Assembly: GCA_024404295.1 (NCBI GenBank) | Contig: JAKSQE010000029.1 | Location: 1-11,571, forward strand | Source: Oscillibacter sp. | Lineage (GTDB): Bacteria; Bacillota; Clostridia; Oscillospirales; Oscillospiraceae | Length of the DNA stretch: 11,571 nucleotides | Reading direction: 5' to 3' | Part shown: positions 5,422-11,571 of the stretch, piece by piece | How positions within the stretch are numbered: the first letter of the stretch is position 1 | Layout of the letters: each line of letters starts with the position of its first letter | Program-made: the position numbers and the translations under genes | Notes under the pieces: model-generated | Told to the model about the DNA's origin: nothing | Database searches by the model: none | The model's input: only the letters and a program-made list of their open reading frames with translations

Positions 5422-5874
5422 ATGGGTATTTCGGATTTGATCGCGAGTTTTCTGCAGGACAGCTTGGAGATGGCAGAGGACGGTGTGCTGGAAGTTCAGC
5501 GTAACGACTTGGCGGAGAGATTTCACTGTGTACCCAGCCAAATCAATTATGTTATGTCAACTCGCTTTTCTCCGGAACGGGGCTATATTGTAGAGAGCCG
5601 CCGAGGCGGCAACGGCTATATCCGTATCACCCGCGTACAAGTGGACCGTCAAACACTGCTGATGCACGTCATTAACTCGCTGGGAGATCAGGTGGACCTG
5701 CCATCTGCCAGAGCGATCTTAAGCAATCTGGTGCATACCGGCGCCTTAGACGCAGAGGTTGGCCAGATGATTTTAACCGCTGTGGGAGATAAGGCACTGA
5801 TGCAGGTGCCTCGTATTCTGCGGGACGGCGTTCGTGCAGATATTTTGAAGCAAGTTTTGATTTTGCAGGTCTAA
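5422..5874 (+). CDS. ctsR: CtsR, transcriptional repressor of class III heat-shock genes
   Basis: This 150-residue winged-helix dimeric repressor of clp genes has the expected family length (about 150-155). The N-terminal DNA-binding domain (1-72) contains the helix-turn-helix with VPSQINYVMSTRFSPERGYIVES, and the C-terminal part is the all-helical four-helix domain. The ATG at 5422 has AAGGAGG at 5408-5414, and the MGISDLI start is the usual CtsR N-terminus. The frame continues upstream, but that part covers promoter and operators. The wing loop after R61 reads GGNG (62-65), where the Bacillus protein has four glycines that act as a heat sensor and McsB phosphorylates a neighbouring arginine. 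Two CtsR boxes in its own promoter show autoregulation. It is the first gene of the operon with mcsA and clpC. Confidence 0.96.
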   Translation: MGISDLIASFLQDSLEMAEDGVLEVQRNDLAERFHCVPSQINYVMSTRFSPERGYIVESRRGGNGYIRITRVQVDRQTLLMHVINSLGDQVDLPSARAILSNLVHTGALDAEVGQMILTAVGDKALMQVPRILRDGVRADILKQVLILQV

Positions 5875-5921
5875 CGGTATACAAATGTAATTTAATAATA
5901 AAATAAATGGAGGAACCAATT

Positions 5922-6440
5922 ATGAAATGCGAGCATTGTGGTAAGAATGAAGTTAGCTTTGTTTACAAGAGCAACATCAACGGCAAAGTGGAGGAAAAGC
6001 ATCTCTGCCAGGAGTGCGCAGAGAAATTGGGTTACACGCAGAAACTGTTTTCCCAAAATTATCAGATGTTAGATGACTTCTTCGGGAAGAATAGCCTGCT
6101 GGGCAGTGGCTCATTATTCCGCGACAGCTTCTTTGATGATTTCTTTGCTCCGCTCCCCTCTCTGATGGGCCGGATGCTGGAAAATCCGCTGGATGACTTT
6201 TTCGCTGATATGCCTGCGCTCACTACTGCGCCTGCCAAGCAGGTGAGAGGTGAAGTGAAAAAAGAGGATGATTTGGTAAGTCAGGAGGAGCAGAGCCGCT
6301 TTGCTTATCTGCGAAAAGTGAATGCATTGAAATTGGAACAGAAGAAGGCGATTCATTCCCAGAACTTTGAGCGGGCGGCAGAGATTCGCGATGAACTGCG
6401 TCGCATGGATGAGGCGCGAAATGGAGAGCAAAAGAGCGCC
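5922..6440 (+). CDS. mcsA: McsA-like zinc-finger and UVR-motif protein, single CXXC pair
   Basis: This 172-173 residue protein lies between ctsR and clpC, where McsA is expected. McsA activates the arginine kinase McsB and binds ClpC and CtsR in Bacillus. Residues 1-35 form one zinc module with C3/C6 and C29/C32, and residues 130-165 are a UVR-type helical hairpin (LEQKKAIHSQNFERAAEIRDEL). The B. subtilis protein, of similar length (about 185), has four CXXC motifs, so one zinc module is missing here. The middle instead carries DDFF at residues 51-54, 72-75 and 91-94 with similar flanks. The ATG at 5922 is preceded by TGGAGGA, and the ATG at 5907 overlaps that site and is rejected. The stop TGA is at about 6441-6443, and clpC follows after a short gap. 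No mcsB gene follows. Confidence 0.85.
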
Positions 6441-6469
6441 TGATTTCGAAATGAAATGAGGAAAAGACC

Positions 6470-8938
6470 ATGAATGAAAATAAATTTACACCCAGAGCGG
6501 AAGAAGCCCTGCGATTGGCGCAGGAAGCGGCAGGTGAGTTGGGCCACGGCTATGTTGGCACTGAGCATCTTCTGTTAGGCTTGATTCGGGAGGAAGAAGG
6601 TTTAGCGCATACCGTGCTGACCGATGCCGGCTTGACAGACGATATGATGGTAGAGATCATCAAAAAGAGCATTGGTGTGGGACTGCCGGGCAGTAATCCC
6701 GCACAGGGACTGACTCCCAGAGCCAAACGTGTTATTGAAATTGCCATGGAGGATTCTGTACGGGGTGGCTATCCCTATATTGGGACAGAACACTTGCTGG
6801 CAGGCGTGCTGCGAGAGGGCAATAATATGGCGGTCCGCATTCTACGAACTGCCGGCGCGGATGCTCGCCATCTATATACGTCTTTGATGCAGAAATTGAA
6901 TGACACGCCCCGAGGGAAAGCGGCGGAGAGTCGTGCGACTGCCGCAACGTCAGCCCGTGAGGATTCCGGCAAGAATAAGACTCTGCGTGAATACACACGC
7001 GATTTGACTGCCGATGCCCGGGCAGGGAAACTCGATCCTGTCATTGGCCGTGATAATGAGATTCAGCGCGTGGTGCAGATCTTGTCCCGCCGCACGAAAA
7101 ATAATCCCTGCCTGATCGGAGAACCCGGTGTAGGTAAGACTGCCATCGCTGAAGGGTTGGCACGAAAAATTGCTATGGGTGATGTCCCGGAGGATCTGCT
7201 GGATAAGAGACTGCTGTCTCTGGATCTGTCTGGTATGGTAGCAGGAACCAAGTATCGCGGCGAGTTCGAGGAGCGAATCAAAAAGGTGCTGTCCGAAGTC
7301 AAAAAAGATGGCAACATTATTCTGTTTATTGACGAGGTTCACACCATTGTTGGCGCTGGAAGTGCGGAAGGCGCTGTGGATGCGGCAAATATCATTAAGC
7401 CGGCTTTGGGCCGTGGTGAAATCCGCTGCTTGGGTGCAACAACACTGAACGAGTACCGTAAATATATTGAGAAAGATGCTGCGTTGGAACGCAGATTCCA
7501 ACCCGTGCAGGTACAGGAACCTGCTCCTGAAGCCGCGCTGGAAATCCTACGAGGAGGGCGAGAAAAATATGAACTGCACCACAAACTTCAGATCACGGAT
7601 GAAGCGCTGGAGGCGGCAGTCAGCCTGTCTACCCGGTATATTAATGACCGTTTCCTGCCAGACAAGGCCATCGACCTGATGGACGAGGCTGCCAGCCGTG
7701 TTCGTATGGAGGAAGAAGAACTGTCCCCTGAGATCAAGAGCCTGGAGGAGAAAATCGCTGCTCTGGCAAAAGACAAGGATGCAGCGATCACCAAGCAAGA
7801 TTTTGAAACAGCTGCGCAGCTTCGGGACATTGAGAAAAACTATCAGGACCAGTTGGATATGGAGCGGGAACATCGCCGAAAGAATCGCTGCCAGCATCGA
7901 CCGGTACTGGAGGAGGACATTGCTTCCGTGGTGGCGGAGTGGACGGGAATTCCTGTGACCCGCCTGACAGAGGATGAGAGCCAGCGCCTGCTGCGAATGG
8001 AAGAATTGCTCCACGAACGTGTGGTGGGGCAGGAGGAAGCGGTAACGGCGGTGGCAAAAGCAATTCGCCGCAGCCGTGTGGGTCTGAAAGACCCCAAGCG
8101 CCCCATTGGCTCATTCCTGTTCCTTGGGCCTACCGGCGTAGGCAAGACAGAACTTTGCAAATCTTTGGCAGAGGCTATGTTTGGCGATGAAAACGCCATG
8201 ATCCGTATTGATATGAGCGAGTATATGGAGCGCCATACGGTTTCTCGACTGATTGGCTCTCCGCCCGGCTATGTGGGTCATGAAGAGGGTGGCCAGCTAA
8301 CGGAAAAAGTGCGTCGTAAGCCCTATGCGGTCATTTTGTTCGACGAGATTGAAAAAGCGCATGAAGATGTTTGGAATGTCTTACTGCAGATCCTGGATGA
8401 TGGTCGAATTACCGATTCTCAGGGCCGCACCGTGGACTTTAAGAACACGGTTATTGTGATGACCAGTAACATTGGTGCAAAGAGTCTGACAGCGGCAAGC
8501 GCAAAACTGGGCTTCTCCACTGAAAAGACGGATGACGATGACACCGAAAAGGCGTTTGAACGGGCGAAAGAGCTGGTTGTGACCGAACTGCGCCAGACTT
8601 TCCGACCGGAGTTCTTAAACCGCATTGACGAGACGATTGTATTCCGCGCTCTGACGGAAGCGGATATTCAAGAGGTGGCTCGTCGGATGTTAAAGACGGT
8701 TTCTAGCCGCATGGAATCCATGGGCATCCATCTGGATGCATCCAATGATGCAGTGGCCGAACTGGCTCGTGAGGGATTTGACCCGAAATACGGCGCCAGA
8801 CCTTTACGGCGGGCCATCCAGAACAAAGTAGAGGACGCTGTGGCAGAAAAGCTGCTGGATGGAACACTGACCAATGGTGATACCGCACAACTGATGGTTG
8901 AAGGCAATGAACTGGTAGTAACCAGACAAGCGGCATAA
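6470..8938 (+). CDS. clpC: ClpC, AAA+ unfoldase of the ClpCP protease
   Basis: This is an 822-residue Hsp100 ATPase that unfolds substrates for ClpP. An N-terminal double Clp-N domain (1-145) has TEH motifs at 31-33 and 106-108. D1 carries Walker A GEPGVGKT (217-224), Walker B ILFIDE (284-289) and arginine fingers at R341/R342. The coiled M domain (about 410-475) includes a UVR-like part (437-456). D2 carries Walker A GPTGVGKT (553-560), Walker B VILFDE (621-626), the ClpP-docking tripeptide LGF (680-682) and sensor-2 GARPLRR (775-781). Length and all catalytic residues are intact, so it should be active. The ATG follows GAGGA at a suitable distance, 26 bases after mcsA. It is the last gene of the operon, and radA and disA, which follow clpC in Bacillus, are not here. 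Confidence 0.97.
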   Translation: MNENKFTPRAEEALRLAQEAAGELGHGYVGTEHLLLGLIREEEGLAHTVLTDAGLTDDMMVEIIKKSIGVGLPGSNPAQGLTPRAKRVIEIAMEDSVRGGYPYIGTEHLLAGVLREGNNMAVRILRTAGADARHLYTSLMQKLNDTPRGKAAESRATAATSAREDSGKNKTLREYTRDLTADARAGKLDPVIGRDNEIQRVVQILSRRTKNNPCLIGEPGVGKTAIAEGLARKIAMGDVPEDLLDKRLLSLDLSGMVAGTKYRGEFEERIKKVLSEVKKDGNIILFIDEVHTIVGAGSAEGAVDAANIIKPALGRGEIRCLGATTLNEYRKYIEKDAALERRFQPVQVQEPAPEAALEILRGGREKYELHHKLQITDEALEAAVSLSTRYINDRFLPDKAIDLMDEAASRVRMEEEELSPEIKSLEEKIAALAKDKDAAITKQDFETAAQLRDIEKNYQDQLDMEREHRRKNRCQHRPVLEEDIASVVAEWTGIPVTRLTEDESQRLLRMEELLHERVVGQEEAVTAVAKAIRRSRVGLKDPKRPIGSFLFLGPTGVGKTELCKSLAEAMFGDENAMIRIDMSEYMERHTVSRLIGSPPGYVGHEEGGQLTEKVRRKPYAVILFDEIEKAHEDVWNVLLQILDDGRITDSQGRTVDFKNTVIVMTSNIGAKSLTAASAKLGFSTEKTDDDDTEKAFERAKELVVTELRQTFRPEFLNRIDETIVFRALTEADIQEVARRMLKTVSSRMESMGIHLDASNDAVAELAREGFDPKYGARPLRRAIQNKVEDAVAEKLLDGTLTNGDTAQLMVEGNELVVTRQAA

Positions 8939-8942
8939 CATG

Positions 8943-8980
8943 AAAACCGCCGGAGCGCGAAACTCCGGCGGTTTTCTTTG
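8943..8980 (+). terminator. Terminator of the ctsR-mcsA-clpC operon
   Basis: A 13-bp perfect stem (8943-8955 and 8963-8975) with a 7-base loop ends in TTTT, then CTTT. It starts 4 bases after the clpC stop codon. Confidence 0.93.
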
Positions 8981-9007
8981 AACAGGTGCAGAAGAAATTG
9001 TCAAAAC

Positions 9008-9036
9008 TTGATTTGTTCATATTTTTCCTGTATGAT
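9008..9036 (+). promoter_or_regulatory. Promoter of the two-gene membrane protein unit
   Basis: TTGATT (9008-9013) and TATGAT (9031-9036) are separated by 17 bases, matching 4 of 6 and 5 of 6 of the consensus boxes. The start would be near 9043, about 30 bases before the ATG at 9074. Confidence 0.65.
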
Positions 9037-9073
9037 AAAAACAACAAATTTAAAACGAAAGGAAGGGAAAGCA

Positions 9074-9412
9074 ATGCCTTTTACCTTCAACTTTGGCGGG
9101 TTTCATTCCGGAAATTTTCAAGGCTTCGGCGGCGGTTTTAACCAAAGCGGCCAACAGCAGGGGGATTTTACCCAGCCTACGCCACCTCCTCGCCCGGAGC
9201 GGAAGCCCCGCAAACCCATTGGCAATGCATTTACCCGTACAGTCATTAACATTGTGGTGACGCTGGTTGTGGCGGCGGTGTATTTCTACATCAATCTGCC
9301 TGCGCTGAACTTCCACAGTGAAGATCTGTATGCCTATCTGCTGTTGCTGTGTGTAGTGTATTGCGGATGTGCCATGCTGACTTCCGGATTCGAGGGAACG
9401 GGAGTTAAGTGA
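9074..9412 (+). CDS. Small two-segment membrane protein with Gly/Phe/Gln-rich N-terminus
   Basis: I do not recognise this 112-residue protein. Residues 1-30 are low complexity, rich in Gly, Phe, Asn and Gln (for example GFGGGFNQSGQQQG). Residues 31-49 are rich in Pro, Arg and Lys, and two hydrophobic segments follow at about 54-75 and 85-104. The basic stretch before the first segment suggests a cytoplasmic N-terminus and a hairpin through the membrane. The ATG at 9074 has AAAGGAAGGG upstream. An upstream extension of the frame would begin before the promoter and is rejected. The next gene starts 4 bases after its stop, so the two proteins are very likely made together and may form a complex. 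Function is unknown. Confidence 0.75.
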   Translation: MPFTFNFGGFHSGNFQGFGGGFNQSGQQQGDFTQPTPPPRPERKPRKPIGNAFTRTVINIVVTLVVAAVYFYINLPALNFHSEDLYAYLLLLCVVYCGCAMLTSGFEGTGVK

Positions 9413-9415
9413 TAT

Positions 9416-10918
9416 GTGGGATTCGTGAACAAGCAATGCACAGTTCCCTTTGTCTTAGTGATCGCACTGATCGCTGCCATCGCTGTGGGAAGCCTGTCTT
9501 CTTGGGTGGTACTGCGTGCCGGCAGTTACAGCAAACTGCTGCCTCTGGAAACCGGTGACTTTACCGCGGAGGTGGAGGAAATCAGCTACGACCAGATCCC
9601 TATGCTGGACAGCGACTCCGCCGCACGTTTGGGCAGCCGTAAGCTGGGTGAATTGGCAGATATGGTCTCCCAGTTTGAGACTTTGCCCACCTATACCCAA
9701 ATTAACTATCAGGGCCGACCGGTACGCGTGACATCCTTGCGCTACGGCGATCTGATCAAGTGGATCACCAACCGTGCGGAAGGCCCGCCGGCCTATATCG
9801 TTATTGATATGGTGACGCAGGAAGCGGAAGTTGTGCGCCTGGAGGAAGGCATGAAGTACACCACGGCGGAACATTTCAGCCGCAATCTGCACCGCCACCT
9901 GCGCTTCAACTATCCCACGATGATGTTTGCCGCACCGGTGTTTGAAATCGACGAGGAGGGCACGCCGTACTGGGTCTGCTCTCGCATTGTCAAAACCATT
10001 GGCCTGTTTGGCGGCACGGATATCAAGGGCGCTGTGCTGGTGAATGCCATTACCGGCGAGAGCCAGTATTATGAGGAAGTTCCTACTTGGGTGGATCGTC
10101 TGTATGACGCTAATCTGATTATCGAGCAGTATGATTATTACGGCCGCTACCACAGAGGTTTCCTGAACTCTATGTTTGGCCAGCGCGATGTGACATTGAC
10201 CACCGAAGGTTACAACTATATTGCCATCGGCGATGATGTGTATATGTACACCGGCGTGACCTCCGTTACCAGCGATGAGTCCAACATCGGCTTTATCCTC
10301 TCCAACCAGCGCACGAAGGAGACCCATTTCTACTCCATTGCCGGTGCGGAAGAGTATTCTGCTATGGATTCCGCTGCCAGCCAGGTGCAGCAGATGCGCT
10401 ATGTGGCAACTTTCCCGTTGCTGCTGAATATTGCCGACCAGCCCACCTACTTCATGGCTATGAAGGGCGCGGATGAACTGGTGAAGATGTATGCCATGGT
10501 CAACGTCCGCCAGTATAATATCGTTGAAACGGGACAGACAGTGGCCGAGTGCGAGGAAAATTACCGCAGAGCATTGGCCAATAACGGTCTCATCTCCAAC
10601 GATAAGGTGGAAGTGGACCAGTCCCATCTTCAGGAACTGGAAGGTAAAGTTGCGGAGATCCGCACCGCCGTTTTGGACGGCAACAGCTTCTATTTCATTC
10701 GCCTGAACCAGATGGACCGCTATGTAGCCATCAATGCCAGCGAATGCCCGCTGGTGGTGATCTTGAACGTGGGTGACGTGGTACGATTGACCTGCGATGC
10801 CGAAGATACGGGTACGATCTTCTCCGGCACCAAGGTGGAAGTGCTGACTCCGAATGCGGATGGTGTGTGGGAAACCTTTGCAACAGTGGAACCCTTAGCA
10901 AGTGCGGAAAGCGAATAA
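9416..10918 (+). CDS. Membrane-anchored protein with large extracytoplasmic domain, family not recognised
   Basis: This 500-residue protein has one clear hydrophobic segment (about 10-34) acting as a signal anchor, so the remaining roughly 465 residues should face outward. The start is GTG at 9416, with GGGAG 11 bases upstream. The overlapping ATG at 9414 hits a stop at once. The ectodomain is strand-rich and acidic. Two stretches, residues 126-215 and 291-368, look like diverged copies of one module (strand pair, helix, then a second strand pair with a PxY[WF] element), reminiscent of PepSY-type domains. The last 90 residues (about 410-480) alternate strands ending in VEVL and could be a beta-barrel such as an OB fold. 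No catalytic or metal motif stands out. It is likely co-transcribed with the small membrane protein upstream. Codon use resembles that of neighbours, with no sign of transfer. Confidence 0.8.
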   Translation: MGFVNKQCTVPFVLVIALIAAIAVGSLSSWVVLRAGSYSKLLPLETGDFTAEVEEISYDQIPMLDSDSAARLGSRKLGELADMVSQFETLPTYTQINYQGRPVRVTSLRYGDLIKWITNRAEGPPAYIVIDMVTQEAEVVRLEEGMKYTTAEHFSRNLHRHLRFNYPTMMFAAPVFEIDEEGTPYWVCSRIVKTIGLFGGTDIKGAVLVNAITGESQYYEEVPTWVDRLYDANLIIEQYDYYGRYHRGFLNSMFGQRDVTLTTEGYNYIAIGDDVYMYTGVTSVTSDESNIGFILSNQRTKETHFYSIAGAEEYSAMDSAASQVQQMRYVATFPLLLNIADQPTYFMAMKGADELVKMYAMVNVRQYNIVETGQTVAECEENYRRALANNGLISNDKVEVDQSHLQELEGKVAEIRTAVLDGNSFYFIRLNQMDRYVAINASECPLVVILNVGDVVRLTCDAEDTGTIFSGTKVEVLTPNADGVWETFATVEPLASAESE

Positions 10919-10930
10919 TCTGAATTCGTG

Positions 10931-10962
10931 AGATTCGAGCCGGAAACGGCTCGAATCTTTTT
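10931..10962 (+). terminator. Terminator of the membrane protein unit
   Basis: A 12-bp perfect stem (10931-10942 and 10947-10958) closed by a GAAA tetraloop is followed by five T (10958-10962). GNRA loops are exceptionally stable, so this is a strong intrinsic terminator. Confidence 0.95.
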
Positions 10963-11074
10963 GCCTATGCACCCCAATTTATAATTCGCGAGAAATGACA
11001 GAGTTTTATTCTGTGCATTGTAAAATCGCCCAAAAAGAGGATCGAAATTTGGCAAAGAACGAATAAAGTTTGGA

Positions 11075-11103
11075 TTGTCAGGGTAGGCCAAGTGTGGTAT
11101 CGT
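11075..11103 (+). promoter_or_regulatory. Promoter of the metallo-beta-lactamase-fold gene
   Basis: TTGTCA (11075-11080, 5 of 6) is followed after 17 bases by TATCGT (11098-11103, 4 of 6), with an extended -10 TGG at 11095-11097. It lies in the 215-base gap after the previous gene, which otherwise holds only the terminator and AT-rich sequence without visible genes. Confidence 0.55.
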
Positions 11104-11133
11104 AAAAACAATAAAAAGTGGGGGTGCAACCAA

Positions 11134-11571
11134 ATGCTGGCATTAGACTTTATTAATATCGGTAACGGTGATTCGATTTTGATTCGTGAAATGGAAAATG
11201 GAGAGCAAAAGTTTGCCATGATGATGGACTTTGGCCACGACCATTTGCTCCGCGATGATCATCCGAATGATCTAGACCCTCGTTCTGCACGCATTTATGC
11301 AGGTGACTTCTTGAAAAAAAACGGTGTGACCCATCTGGATGTGGCGATTGCCACCCACTACCACCGTGACCACATTGGCGGATTAAATCGTGTGTTGCAG
11401 GCTGTGACGGTAGGCGAATTTATGGCCACCTATTTCCCACCAAAAGATGGCGGCGAATTGGAACCGGACAACAACGATTTGCCTAAGGCTGCTAAAAATC
11501 TGATCCGCTGTGTCAATATGTATGCGCAGGCGTTTTATCAGAACCCCGGCAAGGTGGAAAAGTTTACACTG
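11134..11571 (+). CDS. Metallo-beta-lactamase-fold hydrolase, ComEC-like type (3' end outside window)
   Basis: The first 146 residues of a longer protein are present and the frame is still open at the window end. The N-terminus LDFINIGNGDSILI (4-17) is the opening of the ComEC/Rec2-type metallo-beta-lactamase domain. The metal motif HYHRDH (75-80) fits HxHxDH, followed by IGGL as in this group. The usual aspartate-glycine-glycine turn before it is here MMDFGHDH (30-37). Starting directly with this domain, without membrane segments, it is a stand-alone hydrolase rather than a full DNA-uptake channel. Such proteins act on nucleic acids or other phosphoesters, and the substrate is unknown. The ATG is preceded by GGGGGTG and by a promoter with an extended -10. 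Confidence 0.82.
   Translation, partial: MLALDFINIGNGDSILIREMENGEQKFAMMMDFGHDHLLRDDHPNDLDPRSARIYAGDFLKKNGVTHLDVAIATHYHRDHIGGLNRVLQAVTVGEFMATYFPPKDGGELEPDNNDLPKAAKNLIRCVNMYAQAFYQNPGKVEKFTL

Noticed and set aside
8978..9073. N-terminal extension of the small membrane protein
   Set aside because: The extension would begin upstream of the promoter at 9008-9036 and lacks a ribosome binding site. ATG at 9074 has a good one.
9455..10627. A 390-codon open frame on the minus strand opposite the 500-residue membrane protein gene
   Set aside because: It is entirely antisense to a gene with a good start, promoter and terminator. It has no ribosome binding site or recognisable domain, and its His/Ile-rich composition is typical of a shadow frame.
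10998..11014. Short inverted repeat ACAGA/TCTGT with a 7-base loop
   Set aside because: Five-base arms in AT-rich sequence are expected by chance, there is no T-run, and the stronger GAAA-loop terminator already lies upstream.

Overview
The window looks like chromosomal core sequence of a spore-forming, low-to-mid GC Firmicute of class Clostridia. An Oscillospiraceae-type gut anaerobe is my guess. The grounds are the spore maturation pair spmA-spmB, a clostridial AbrB with a C-terminal cysteine cluster, a small 2[4Fe-4S] ferredoxin, strong AGGAGG-type ribosome binding sites and a CtsR-controlled clp operon. I see no transposase, phage gene, CRISPR array, tRNA or rRNA. Coding density is high, every stretch without a gene is under 300 bases, and most transcription units end in a clear hairpin.

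Layout. (1) 1-719, plus: the 3' end of a probable surface protein. (2) 768-1870, minus: spmB and spmA, translationally coupled, both apparently starting at TTG. (3) 2003-2245, plus: an AbrB/SpoVT-type regulator behind a strong promoter. It converges on (4) 2304-3866, minus: a TrmN6/YabB-like methyltransferase followed by rsmI. This keeps part of the Bacillus yabB-rsmI-abrB neighbourhood, with abrB inverted. (5) 3957-4130, minus: a 57-residue ferredoxin, divergent from (6) 4323-5246, plus: a TIM-barrel sugar phosphate isomerase/epimerase-like protein. The shared upstream region holds two inverted repeats. (7) 5422-8938, plus: ctsR-mcsA-clpC, a class III heat-shock operon with two identical CtsR boxes flanking its promoter. 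(8) 9074-10918, plus: two genes for unrecognised membrane proteins, likely co-transcribed. (9) 11134 to the window end, plus: the start of a metallo-beta-lactamase-fold protein of the ComEC-like type.

How the genes work together. CtsR should repress its own operon. ClpC is a full-length AAA+ unfoldase with a ClpP-docking LGF loop, and McsA is its likely zinc-finger/UVR partner. The arginine kinase gene mcsB, normally between mcsA and clpC, is absent from this locus. McsA has only one pair of CXXC motifs and instead carries three DDFF repeats, and the CtsR wing loop reads GGNG rather than GGGG. These three departures suggest a rewired CtsR/ClpC circuit and are the most interesting part of the window, with the unrecognised membrane pair at 9074-10918 next.
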